Below are positions 1 to 8,690 of a stretch of 47,617 bases of DNA, piece by piece. The DNA lies in NCBI GenBank assembly GCA_964648695.1, contig CAZYLH010000005.1, positions 1 to 47,617 on the forward strand, given 5' to 3'. The notes beneath the pieces are model-generated. The model was not told the origin of the DNA. It saw only the letters and a list, made by a program, of their open reading frames with translations, and did not search any database. The stretch is from UBA4292 sp964648695 (GTDB lineage Bacteria; Bacillota; Clostridia; Lachnospirales; Lachnospiraceae). Position numbers and translations under genes: made by a program. The number at the start of each line of letters is the position of its first letter. The stretch's first letter is position 1.

Positions 1-2332
1 CCGTCTGCGTTTCACTCTTGACGCTCAGGGTAACGCATCCCGTCTGCCCTGCCCGAACAACGGCCATGGCACAGCCGTAATATGTCGTAAAGCTGCCACT
101 GTCATAGCGCTCCTCGGTTCGGGGATTAGCGCTTCCAAATGCCAGAAGCTCGCCGTTTTCCACGGTGGCAGTTAGTTTACAGTCTGCATTTCGCTCTGTC
201 ACACCGTTTTCTCCAACCACAGAAACGGGGATGTAGACGATATCTCCCGCGCTAACCTCTGTCTCTTCCGGCTGAGCCACCAGCTGCAATTGTCCGCTGG
301 CGGATTTAAGTTTACTTCTGGAGATCTCACGCCCCTTTTCATCATAAGCCACGGCGGTAAGGGTCCCCGGAGCATATTTTGTCTTAAACACAGCTTTGCA
401 AGCTTTAATCTTCTTTTTCCCTAAGGATTTTTCGTTTAAGAAAAGCTCCAACGCTGCGGCATCCGTATAAACCTCAACAATCGCCTTGTTGCCATCACAC
501 CTCTGCCAGCTCCAGGATGGCAGGGAGTTTGTGCCCCTCCATACTGATTTGGCAGGCTTAGTTTTTGGGTAATTTACCGGCTGGACCGAAATGGCGGGTT
601 TTTTTAGTAACCCCCATGTAGCCTGAGCCAAAAACATTTCTCCATTTGGATTTCCAAGAATGTCAAGTGCTCCCACATCCGCTAATAGCCAGGGATAGGG
701 CTTTTCAAAAGCCTTTCCGTCCGGAGTATAGGCCCAGGCGCCGACCCCTGCCTCACCTAGGTAATCCCAGGCTGTCCACATGAAGTCGCCCACCAGGTAG
801 GGATATTTTTTTACCATCTGCCAGTTTTTATAAACGTCCTGCGGGAAGGTCTCGCTTCCAATGACCACACGGTCAGGGTGTGCCTTACCCTCTAAGGGAT
901 AGCGCCCGGAGGCATAGTTATATCCGGCAATATCCAGAGCGTCTAGTACCGGGCTTGTGATGGCGTCGGCTTTTTTAAAGTTTGCCACCTTATTCATGCC
1001 CGTGCCCGCTATGCTGGTTATCATGTTAAACATGGTGCTGTTCATGCCTGCTAAGGCATTCTGGTTGTAACTGTCGTTGACGCCGCCATCTTTTTTATAG
1101 ACGCCCATTCCTATGGCGGAGCAGATGATAATCATCAGGTTTATGCCAGCGGTGACTGCTCTGCTGTTATCCAGGCTGTGGATATACTCCACCATCTCCT
1201 TTGCCTGCTTTACGCCTTTTTCCCTGGCAGGCTCTGACACCTCGTTTCCGATGGAATAAAAGATTACGCTTGGATGATTAAAATCCCGCTCTATCATGCT
1301 GCGGATATCTTTACGCCAGTTCTGGTCAAAATCATTTGCATAATCAAATTTAGTCTTATGGGCATACCACATATCCCAGGTTTCATCCATAAGATACATT
1401 CCGTACTTGTCACAGGCCTTTAGCATAGCTTTGGATGTGGGGTTGTGGGAAGAGCGCAGAGCGTTAAACCCGGCCTCCTTCATAATCCGCACACGGCGCT
1501 CCTCGCTCTTATCAAAAGCCGCTGCCCCCAAAATTCCGTTGTCGTGGTGATAACAGCCGCCCCGCAGGAGTATTTCCTTCCCGTTGATAAACAGGCCCTT
1601 GTAGCTCCATTCCACCTTGCGGATGCCAAACTGCTCGGTGACCTCATCCATTACCTGTCCGTTATCCAGTAGCGTAACATGACAGGTATAAAGATACGGA
1701 GTCTCATCACTCCAGAGCTTCGCGTCTAAAATATCCAGTGTAAGTGATGCGCCTTTGCCGGATGCCACCACCTTTTCTCCGTCCAAAATCTCAACAACTA
1801 CCGTACCGCCGTTTGATGCAGTGTCCACCTTAATCCTTGCAGGCTGATAGGAAAGCGTTGAAATTTTAACGCCCTGCCACTCTATATGGATTTTATTTCC
1901 CACTATCAGATTTACCGGTCGATAGATACCGGAGCCCGAATACCAGCGTGAGTTTGGAAGTTTTGAGTTATCCGCTATAACAGTGATAGTGTTTTCTTCT
2001 CCGTAGTTTAACAGGTTATCTGCGCATACAGTAAACGGAGCATAGCCATAAGAACACCCTCCGGCATTTTTTCCGTTGATAGAAACGGTGGAATTTCTAT
2101 AAATCCCCTCAAACTCAATATAAACTGTTTTATCCTTCCATTCTGCCGGGACAGTGAAAGTTTTTTCGTAGGAGTAGATGCCGCCCGGGAAAAAGGCATG
2201 TCCGCTGCCGCCTGCCCCATTTGGTTCACGCTTTTCGTGGATCATGGCGTCATGGGGCAGGGTGACGGTCTGCGTACTATCGCTCCCCTGTTTTTTAAAC
2301 CTCCAGCTTTCATTAAGTGGAATTGATTTCAT
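1..2332 (-). CDS. GH2 family beta-galactosidase-like glycoside hydrolase (3' end missing)
   Basis: Retaining exo-glycosidase of family GH2. About 777 codons are present, and the C-terminus continues beyond base 1. I read it by translating the reverse complement from the ATG at 2332-2330. The order is an N-terminal jelly-roll sugar-binding domain (about residues 45-150), an immunoglobulin-like domain (about 155-240) and a TIM barrel (about 245-560). The acid/base Glu is in SIGNEVSEP (about E364) and the nucleophile Glu in VIGSETFP (about E494). Downstream, FLNEKSLGKK and APGTLTAVAYD resemble the DUF4982/Ig-like tail of many gut GH2 enzymes. There is no signal peptide, so it is probably cytoplasmic. 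Its start overlaps the upstream clpX-like stop as ATGA, implying translational coupling. Substrate (beta-galactoside, glucuronide or other) cannot be fixed from sequence. Confidence 0.9.
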   Translation of the reverse strand, partial: MKSIPLNESWRFKKQGSDSTQTVTLPHDAMIHEKREPNGAGGSGHAFFPGGIYSYEKTFTVPAEWKDKTVYIEFEGIYRNSTVSINGKNAGGCSYGYAPFTVCADNLLNYGEENTITVIADNSKLPNSRWYSGSGIYRPVNLIVGNKIHIEWQGVKISTLSYQPARIKVDTASNGGTVVVEILDGEKVVASGKGASLTLDILDAKLWSDETPYLYTCHVTLLDNGQVMDEVTEQFGIRKVEWSYKGLFINGKEILLRGGCYHHDNGILGAAAFDKSEERRVRIMKEAGFNALRSSHNPTSKAMLKACDKYGMYLMDETWDMWYAHKTKFDYANDFDQNWRKDIRSMIERDFNHPSVIFYSIGNEVSEPAREKGVKQAKEMVEYIHSLDNSRAVTAGINLMIIICSAIGMGVYKKDGGVNDSYNQNALAGMNSTMFNMITSIAGTGMNKVANFKKADAITSPVLDALDIAGYNYASGRYPLEGKAHPDRVVIGSETFPQDVYKNWQMVKKYPYLVGDFMWTAWDYLGEAGVGAWAYTPDGKAFEKPYPWLLADVGALDILGNPNGEMFLAQATWGLLKKPAISVQPVNYPKTKPAKSVWRGTNSLPSWSWQRCDGNKAIVEVYTDAAALELFLNEKSLGKKKIKACKAVFKTKYAPGTLTAVAYDEKGREISRSKLKSASGQLQLVAQPEETEVSAGDIVYIPVSVVGENGVTERNADCKLTATVENGELLAFGSANPRTEERYDSGSFTTYYGCAMAVVRAGQTGCVTLSVKSETQT

Positions 2333-3810
2333 AGTGCACCCCTCACCTCTATCAAGGGGCCTCCCTTGTGCTCTAAATATTCCTTTGTGATCGTGACAGT
2401 TCCAATATTAGGGTCCTTGGGGATCTCATACATGATATCAAGCATGTACTCCTCTATGATGGCTCGAAGCGCTCTCGCACCGGTATCCTTTTTCATGGCC
2501 TGCTTAGCGATAAGCCCAAGGGCCTCATCCGTAAACTCGAGCTTTACCTCATCTAAGGACAGCAAAGCCTGATACTGCTTTATGATGGCGTTTTTGGGCT
2601 TTGTAAGGATCTGTATGAGCATATCCTCCGTCATGCCTGAGAGTGTAAAGACGATGGGGAGACGCCCCAAAAACTCCGGTATCATGCCAAATGCACGCAG
2701 ATCTTCAATGGTAACCTTGCTTAAGATATCCGCATCATTTTCAAACTCATCCCTCAGCTGTGCTCCAAAGCCCATGGAGGAGGTTTTTCTAAGGCGCTCC
2801 TTAATCACCTCCGACAGATCTGGAAAAGCGCCCCCGCAGATAAACAGAATATTTCTCGTGTCCATCTCCGCTAAGGGTACCATAGCATTTTTGCTGGTCG
2901 CCCCCACGGGAACCTCCACAACGCTTCCCTCTAGGAGCTTTAAGAGCCCCTGCTGTACCGACTCGCCGCTTACATCCCGGCTGTTTGTGTTTCGCTTTTT
3001 TGCAAGCTTGTCGATTTCATCGATAAAAACAATTCCCTTCTGGGCCTTTTCCACATCATCACCCGCCGCTGCTAAGAGCTTACTAAGGACTGATTCGATA
3101 TCATCTCCTATATAGCCCGCCTCTGTCAGAGAGGTTGCATCTGCAATGGCAAGCGGGACGTTTAGCATTTTTGCCAGCGTCTGCACAATATAGGTCTTTC
3201 CGCTGCCTGTTGGGCCGATCATGAGCATATTGGATTTTTGGATCTCCACATCCAGCTTATCTGCCGCGAGCAGCCTCTTATAGTGGTTGTAAACCGCCAC
3301 GGAGATAGCCTTTTTTGCATGCTCCTGCCCGATCACATACTCATCAAGCCTTGCCTTTATCTGGTGCGGCGCGGGAAGCGTCTTAAGGCTAAGCTGAGGC
3401 TGAGTCTCTTTTTTCTCCTTCTTTTTATGATCAGCCGGTTTCTTTGCCGGGGTGATCTTCATCGTGCGACCGCCAAGCACTGGACTAAGCTTTTCCAGCT
3501 CCTTTAGCATTTCATCTATGCTGCCGCTTCCAGAAATAATCATGTTAGGGGGCAGCTGCATATTTCCCATACTGCCCTTGCTCACCATATCAAGAGTCCT
3601 CTGCATGCACTCCTGGCAGATGTACATTCCTCCCGGAAGCTCTAAGAGCTTTCCCACACGCTTTTGAGGTCTGCGGCACACATAGCAGTACCTCTCTGCA
3701 GTGTCGCTCTCCTCAGCCTTTTCCTTTACTTCTTCACCTGTGTTTTCTGCAACATCCGGCAAATTCTTATCCTCTGTGTTAAGGTCTTCCTCATTTTTTT
3801 CTATTTCCAT
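2329..3810 (-). CDS. ClpX-like AAA+ unfoldase, divergent paralog
   Basis: ATP-dependent protein unfoldase of the ClpX family, 493 aa against about 420 usual. An acidic N-terminal tail precedes a C4 zinc finger (C42, C45, C65, C68). A Lys-rich linker (about 115-140) follows, then Walker A GPTGSGKT (199-206), pore loop GYIG (232-235), Walker B IVFIDE (260-265) and the GRLP arginine (about 383). The ClpP-docking tripeptide, usually [LIV]GF, is MGF at 346-348, so ClpP binding is plausible. The RKH pore loop that canonical ClpX uses for ssrA-tag recognition is absent; that segment reads VGATSKNAMVP. There is no clpP or tig beside it. I infer a second ClpX with its own substrates. The canonical gene is probably elsewhere, which this window cannot show. 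Confidence 0.85.
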   Translation of the reverse strand: MEIEKNEEDLNTEDKNLPDVAENTGEEVKEKAEESDTAERYCYVCRRPQKRVGKLLELPGGMYICQECMQRTLDMVSKGSMGNMQLPPNMIISGSGSIDEMLKELEKLSPVLGGRTMKITPAKKPADHKKKEKKETQPQLSLKTLPAPHQIKARLDEYVIGQEHAKKAISVAVYNHYKRLLAADKLDVEIQKSNMLMIGPTGSGKTYIVQTLAKMLNVPLAIADATSLTEAGYIGDDIESVLSKLLAAAGDDVEKAQKGIVFIDEIDKLAKKRNTNSRDVSGESVQQGLLKLLEGSVVEVPVGATSKNAMVPLAEMDTRNILFICGGAFPDLSEVIKERLRKTSSMGFGAQLRDEFENDADILSKVTIEDLRAFGMIPEFLGRLPIVFTLSGMTEDMLIQILTKPKNAIIKQYQALLSLDEVKLEFTDEALGLIAKQAMKKDTGARALRAIIEEYMLDIMYEIPKDPNIGTVTITKEYLEHKGGPLIEVRGAL

Positions 3811-3899
3811 ATGATTAACTCCTGCTTCTTTTTTCTTTTCGGGATTATATCACAGTCCTCATCCCCGGAACAAGATGTTTGGGATATTTTGGCATACTT

Positions 3900-4559
3900 T
3901 TAGAGATAAACAATCTCTCCGTCAACTATGGCGTATTCCAATTCATCTCCATCACCCATATCTACAGCCCCCCCGGTAGCATCTAATATCTTTGTCTTTA
4001 TCTCCTCGTAACGCTCTATCGCCACAGGCGCACACAAAACCACATTATCCAGATACATGGTCTTACCAATCGGGATATTCTCCTGTTTTAAAAGGTATAA
4101 GATTTTTCCGATGGATGTATAATCCATCGTCACAGTGAGCATTCTGGAGGGGATCTTAGAGATGATGACGGCGTTATCAAGCGCTGCCCTGGCAGCCCCT
4201 GTGTAGGCTCTTACCAGTCCTCCGGTTCCTAAGAGCACGCCGCCAAAATAGCGCACCACCACCATCATCACTCCGGTAAGCTCTGCGCCTGTTAATACGT
4301 CTAGCATTGGCTTACCCGCCGTTTTTTGTGGCTCCCCATCATCAGAATATCTCTGCACTTCCCCATGGCGTCCCAGAACATAGGCGTAGCACACGTGCCT
4401 TGCATCCCAGTATTTCTTCCTTGTCTCCCCTAAGATCTCTTCTATTTCCTCTTCAGAATTCACCCCAATAAGAAAGCTTAGGAAGCGGGATTTCTTTTCC
4501 ACCACTTCGCCACTTCCCGACTTAAAAACTGTCCGTGTTTTTATATTATTATCACTCAT
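3900..4559 (-). CDS. yigZ: YigZ/IMPACT family protein
   Basis: Member of the YigZ/IMPACT (UPF0029) family, about 219 aa. The family signature is seen in the N-terminal half: ARHVCYAYVLG, YSDDGEPQKTAG and YFGGVLLGTGGLVRAY. The C-terminal half matches the ferredoxin-like domain of bacterial YigZ. Eukaryotic IMPACT modulates Gcn2; bacterial roles are unclear. I chose the ATG at 4559 (MSDNN...) because GAGGAAG lies 7 nt upstream; a longer reading would need a TTG start and has no better RBS. It is divergent from the FMN riboswitch/ribU unit. Confidence 0.9.
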   Translation of the reverse strand: MSDNNIKTRTVFKSGSGEVVEKKSRFLSFLIGVNSEEEIEEILGETRKKYWDARHVCYAYVLGRHGEVQRYSDDGEPQKTAGKPMLDVLTGAELTGVMMVVVRYFGGVLLGTGGLVRAYTGAARAALDNAVIISKIPSRMLTVTMDYTSIGKILYLLKQENIPIGKTMYLDNVVLCAPVAIERYEEIKTKILDATGGAVDMGDGDELEYAIVDGEIVYL

Positions 4560-4644
4560 GCTGCCACTTCCTCGCAATCCCTCTATGCTCTATAGACTAT
4601 CAGATTTTCACAAAAATCACAACAAAAACAGCCTAAATATTGCC

Positions 4645-4673
4645 TTGACACGCTTCCTGTTTGACGCTATAGT
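4645..4673 (+). promoter_or_regulatory. SigA promoter of the FMN riboswitch-ribU transcript
   Basis: The -35 box is TTGACA (4645-4650) and the -10 box TATAGT (4668-4673), with a 17-bp spacer. The predicted transcription start near 4680 is just ahead of the aptamer. Confidence 0.85.
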
Positions 4674-4683
4674 AGGGGCGTAG

Positions 4684-4820
4684 TTCTCAGGGCGGGGTGA
4701 AATTCCCCACTGGCGGTATAGCCCGCGACCACTTAAAGAAAGTGCTGATCCGGTGAAACTCCGGAGCCAACGGTTGCCTAGTGCATGTGACTAAGTCACA
4801 ATAGTCCGGATGGAAGAGGA
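4684..4820 (+). promoter_or_regulatory. FMN riboswitch (RFN element)
   Basis: All conserved RFN blocks are present in order: GGCGGGGTGAAATTCCCCAC (4691-4710), GGCGGTA, AGCCCGCGAC, GATCCGGTGAAACTCCGG, AGCCAACGGT and AGTCCGGATGGAAGAGGA. The outer stem can pair TTCTC (4684-4688) with GAGGA (4816-4820), which is part of the ribU Shine-Dalgarno. FMN binding should therefore hide the ribosome binding site. No T-tract terminator lies between aptamer and start codon, which fits translational control. Confidence 0.95.
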
Positions 4821-4828
4821 GGTAATAA

Positions 4829-5431
4829 ATGAATAGACACACATATCGTCTGGTAGTGGCTGCAATGCTTTCCGCAGTAGCTTTTGTTCTGATGTACATC
4901 AAGTTTCCCATTCCCGTTCTAATTCCCAGCTTTGTAAAAATGGATATATCCGATTTACCCACCCTTTTGGGCGCATTCGCCCTAGGACCGGTTTACGGCA
5001 TCATCATCTCCTTTATAAAGGCGGTTCTAAACGCTTTAATTGAGGGGACCACCACCGGATATGTGGGAGAGCTGTGTAATTTCCTCTTGGGAGCAGTCTT
5101 TTCTTTTTCTGCCGGTGTAATCTATCAGATAAAGAAAAACAAAAGGTCAGCCCTGATCGGCGCTATAGTTGGCTCTGTTATAATGGGAGTGCTCTCCTTA
5201 CCCATCAACTACTATCTCACCTATCCACTCTATATAAATCTGTATTTTGGCGGAAACGCCGACAACTGTCTGGCGCTCTACCAGGTTATTTTGCCCTTTG
5301 TAAATAGCCTTACTCAGTGTCTTATCATCTTTAACATTCCCTTTACCATTTTAAAGGGTCTGCTCTGCTCCGCCATCTGTTTTGTCATTTATAAGCCCTT
5401 ATCCCCCGTCCTGCACGGAAGTGAGCGGTAA
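4829..5431 (+). CDS. ribU: Riboflavin ECF transporter S component RibU
   Basis: Substrate-binding membrane subunit of an energy-coupling-factor importer for riboflavin, 200 aa with about six hydrophobic helices. Family-typical stretches include the N-terminal MLSAVAFVLMYIKFP, KMDISDLPTLLGAFALGP, the EGTTTGYVGELCNFLLGA loop, and a conserved Tyr/Asn-rich region near residue 125-140. AGGAGG lies about 7 nt before the ATG. An FMN riboswitch directly upstream supports the assignment independently of homology. The shared ECF A, A' and T subunits are not in this window. It is monocistronic, ending at the hairpin at 5468. Confidence 0.95.
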   Translation: MNRHTYRLVVAAMLSAVAFVLMYIKFPIPVLIPSFVKMDISDLPTLLGAFALGPVYGIIISFIKAVLNALIEGTTTGYVGELCNFLLGAVFSFSAGVIYQIKKNKRSALIGAIVGSVIMGVLSLPINYYLTYPLYINLYFGGNADNCLALYQVILPFVNSLTQCLIIFNIPFTILKGLLCSAICFVIYKPLSPVLHGSER

Positions 5432-5467
5432 AAGGGCAGCATTTAAAGATCATTTTAGCGTATAAAA

Positions 5468-5505
5468 AAGGACCTTGGAGGTTTTTCCCATGGTCCTTCT
5501 TTTTT
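5468..5505. terminator. Bidirectional intrinsic terminator between ribU and the LCP gene
   Basis: AAGGACCTTGG (5468-5478) pairs with CCATGGTCCTT (5488-5498) with one mismatch. A T-run follows on the plus side and an A-run precedes it, so it can end both ribU and the convergent LCP transcript. Confidence 0.85.
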
Positions 5506-5559
5506 AGGCTATGTTTTTTTCACAGCCCTTTCTTTAATCACTTTTTATCACTTACCTTC

Positions 5560-6804
5560 TCAATTACTTCCATAAATGGTCTGCTGCAGGATCTCTATAT
5601 TTGCCTCAAAATCTATCTCAAGCACCTGCATTCCTGAGCTTGTCGTCAGATTGCTCCAGGTATTATCCGCAGGGATCTGACACTCGACACTCTCAAAGGC
5701 AAGCAAGAATGGCGCCTGCATCAAAAGCCATGCCAGCTCAGAATCCGTAAGATCCGTGGTAAGCTCCGGAAATACGTCATTACACAAATACAAAAGCTGA
5801 AGTGGATTTAGGGTCTTTGCCTTGGCTATCATGGCGTTAATCACCTCGCGCTGACGACCAGTTCTTGCAAAATCCGTGCCGATGTATCGGATTCTGGAGT
5901 AGCTTAGCGCCTGTTTTCCACTTAACGTTTGCAGGCCTGTCTCCGTCAGATTTCCATCGCCCTGTTCTGCACCAAGCAGCTCGTTTATCTCACACAGATA
6001 GAGATTTACGTAGTATGCCTCATCTGCATCCACATCTATCTCCACCCCTCCTAAGGCGTCTATGATATCTATGAAAGAGAAGAAGTCCACCGTCACATAG
6101 TGATCGATCCCTATCTTGAAATTTTCCTCTATGGTCTGGATCAGCAGCGCCGCTCCGCCATACTGATACGCGGCGTTGATGCGGTTTTCACCGTATCCCG
6201 GAATAGTCACATAACTGTCGCGAAGAATGGAGGTCATCACCAGCGTGCCAGAGCGCTTGTTTATGGACAGGATGATGATACAGTCTGACCGGCTTGAGGA
6301 ATCTGAATTTCTGGCATCTGTTCCCACGATCAAAATATTTTCCACCCACACAGAGGTCATAACGTCATCCGCACGCACGTAATCCGTCTCATACGGCTCG
6401 TAGTTTGTACCGGATACAAACCATGTAAGCAGAGAGTGAAGTCCGAAAATCAGCACTACAATAATTATAAACAGCTTTAAGAGCAGATGTCTTTTTCTCT
6501 TTTTTTTCTTCCTGCGCTTTTTTTTCGCTGGCTTTTCATCCTCCTGCCGCGCCGCTTTTGGTCTTGCCACCTTACGCTCTCCTAAAGGCGGCGCATCCTC
6601 CGGATCCCGAAACTCCTCTATGATCACCTCAACTTCTGGAGGCTTTTTATGAGAGTCTTTCGCATATTCGGCTTTTGAGGATTTTGATTTTGAGGATTTG
6701 GTTTTGGAATAATTCTCACTAACCCTTCCCTTCTCCGCCTCTAAATCACTGCGAAGCTCCAGATTTTTTTGTATACTCTCCAGTAAATCCTTCTCATCAT
6801 CCAT
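5560..6804 (-). CDS. LCP (LytR-CpsA-Psr) family envelope glycopolymer ligase-like protein
   Basis: LCP enzymes transfer undecaprenyl-linked glycopolymers such as teichoic acids or capsule to peptidoglycan outside the membrane. The 414-aa protein has a long charged cytoplasmic N-terminus (about 1-108, Ser/Lys-rich then KKKRRKKKKRKR), one transmembrane helix (about 110-131) and an extracellular LCP domain (about 155-345). Hallmarks are GTDARNSDSSSRSD, ILRDSYVTIPGYG, NRINAAYQYGG and DALGGVEIDVD, with the arginines that bind the pyrophosphate lipid, plus a late RTGRQREVI motif. It lies 30 bp downstream of a polytopic GT-like gene, fitting a cell-wall glycan operon. The extended charged N-tail is longer than in B. 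subtilis TagTUV. Confidence 0.92.
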   Translation of the reverse strand: MDDEKDLLESIQKNLELRSDLEAEKGRVSENYSKTKSSKSKSSKAEYAKDSHKKPPEVEVIIEEFRDPEDAPPLGERKVARPKAARQEDEKPAKKKRRKKKKRKRHLLLKLFIIIVVLIFGLHSLLTWFVSGTNYEPYETDYVRADDVMTSVWVENILIVGTDARNSDSSSRSDCIIILSINKRSGTLVMTSILRDSYVTIPGYGENRINAAYQYGGAALLIQTIEENFKIGIDHYVTVDFFSFIDIIDALGGVEIDVDADEAYYVNLYLCEINELLGAEQGDGNLTETGLQTLSGKQALSYSRIRYIGTDFARTGRQREVINAMIAKAKTLNPLQLLYLCNDVFPELTTDLTDSELAWLLMQAPFLLAFESVECQIPADNTWSNLTTSSGMQVLEIDFEANIEILQQTIYGSN

Positions 6805-6834
6805 ATGCTTCTTCCCTCTCTTTTGCAGGGTTTT

Positions 6835-8666
6835 CTAGTTCCAGATATTTTCATCAAAAACAAAAAGGTAATATGTGCCGCTTGACAGCTCTATTATATC
6901 AAACTGGCTTGCCAAAAAAAGCAGCTCATAATCCATGCTCTCAAGTGTCTCAAATTCGGACTGAGTCAGAAGAAGGAAATACTCCTCCTGCCCCTCCTGA
7001 TCATCATACCAGCTTGCCTGGGTCTGATAATATCTCTTATGCACGCCGTTTTCATCAACGCTTACGCACCTCACCTTAACCTGAGAATCCGTGATAACCG
7101 TGATAGAGTTGGACTGCCAGAAGGTGGCATAGCCGTAGGTAAGCCCCCGCTCCTCTAGCTCATCCGCTAACTGGTAAAGGTAGTTATCCTTATAGCTGTC
7201 TGCTGGCATAGCCGCAACATATGAAAATCCACAGACTGCCAGAGCTATGACGGGAAGAAAAAGCAGCACCGGAATTCGAAAAGAGACCCTGCTCGCATGA
7301 ACGCCCCAGCGCAAGAACAGTATCGTAAGTATAATGCCCGTACCCACTATGGGAATCAGTCTCCAATTGGCCGCTGAGAGCTCTCCAAAAATATATCCCA
7401 GCATGATGATAAGCGTCACCGCCCAGTGAAGCCAAATCCACATCCTGATCCGCCGTCCATCTGCTCCATCCGGATATTTATTATAAAAACAGGTGGCGAT
7501 GATTGGAAATACTGCGATCATAACCGCCCCTAAGATGTGAATTAAATTTATTATGCTTTCTGTGGAGGCAAGATATACTCCATCTAGGTCCGCCACTCCT
7601 AACAGCTGCAGCCACGCTAAGAAAAGGCTCTGTGCATTTTCCGTCCAGGTACTCTGAGCAGAATATGTCGAATACGCGGCTTCATATCCTGCCGTTATGC
7701 CCCCCGCCCAGATCTTAGAAAGCAGCACTCCACTAAGGATCATTATCACAAAGCTGATAAGCAAAATAAGAAGTCTTCTGTTTTCTTTACAGTTAAGCGG
7801 TTTTGAGCTATCCGCAAAGTGCACCATAAATATGCCCGCCACAAATGGCAATGAAAAAATGGAGAGCGCTGATATCCCATTGGTCGAGCCAAAAAGGATG
7901 ACGAGTAAAAGCAGTCCAAAAGTCAGGCATATTTTTACGCCAAGCTTTCCTGGTATCGCCACATCTCCTTTTTTGCGGCTTTCCTGTTCACATAGATTCT
8001 CAAATTTAAAATAGAGAAATACACCTAAAACCAAAAAGAAAAGTCCCAAGCTATAATATATGGTGTGCCCCCAGAACATCTCCCGCATTTTCTGGCTTAC
8101 CATCGTCAGTCCCAAAAAAGTACTTGCTCCCAGGCAGATTGAGCGAAGGCCCCATCCCATTTCCTTAAAACTCAGGCACAAAAACAGCGTAAACAGGATG
8201 AAAAACAAAAGCATTCCCAGCACATGCGTGGTCATGGATAGACCAAAGAAGGGAAAGAAGAGCAGCATAAGCAAATTTGTTCCAACCGGCAGAAGGCAGG
8301 CGTAGGAAAAATCCTCGCTAAATATCTGCCCGCTCTCATAGGTGGCGTTTGCCCAGTAGATTGTATCTGTACAGTCCGAGTGAAANNNNNNNNNNNNNNN
8401 NNNNNNNNNNNNNNNNNNNNNNNNNNNNNNNNNNNNNNNNNNNNNNNNNNNNNNNNNNNNNNNNNNNNNNNNNNNNNNNNNNNNNCGCTCTCATAGGTGG
8501 CGTTTGCCCAGTAGATTGTATCTGTACAGTCCGAGTGAAACTCCCCCCTACTGGCAAAAATAATATAGTACGCCGTGATGAGAATTGATGCCGCAAACAA
8601 AAGTAGGGGCAGAATATATGAGACATATTTCATAACCCGCAGCTTCTTTTCTGACTGATTTTTCAT
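6835..8666 (-). CDS. Polytopic membrane protein, glycosyltransferase (GT-C)-like; interrupted by an assembly gap
   Basis: The N run (8386-8485) splits one gene. Removing the 100 Ns and one copy of the identical 55-bp flanks leaves 1677 bp in a single frame (558 aa): the reading from ATG 8666 continues through ...TYESGQIFSEDFSYAC into the segment ending at 6835. There are about 11-13 hydrophobic helices. A short loop after the first helix (HSDCTDTIYW) carries acidic residues like the first catalytic loop of GT-C enzymes, and a non-membrane C-terminal domain (about 430-558) follows. AAAGGAG precedes the ATG. Neighbours (LCP ligase downstream, UGM-like flavoprotein upstream by 24 bp) suggest a role in envelope glycan synthesis. 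Family and substrate are unassigned. Confidence 0.75.
8331..8540. other. Scaffold gap (100 N) flanked by duplicated 55-bp sequence
   Basis: Bases 8331-8385 and 8486-8540 are identical, and exactly 100 Ns lie between them. The open reading frame is restored if one copy and the Ns are removed. This is an assembly join artefact at overlapping contig ends, not a biological repeat. Confidence 0.95.
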
Positions 8667-8690
8667 ATATCTCCTTTCAAGCCCGGCAAA

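Noticed and set aside
2582..3115. Plus-strand open frame of 177 codons inside the ClpX-like gene
   Set aside because: Antisense shadow of a clear ClpX coding sequence; no RBS and no recognisable protein features.
8331..8540. Direct repeat of 55 bp as a biological duplication or mobile-element target site
   Set aside because: Copies flank exactly 100 Ns and collapsing them restores a frame, so it is a scaffold join.
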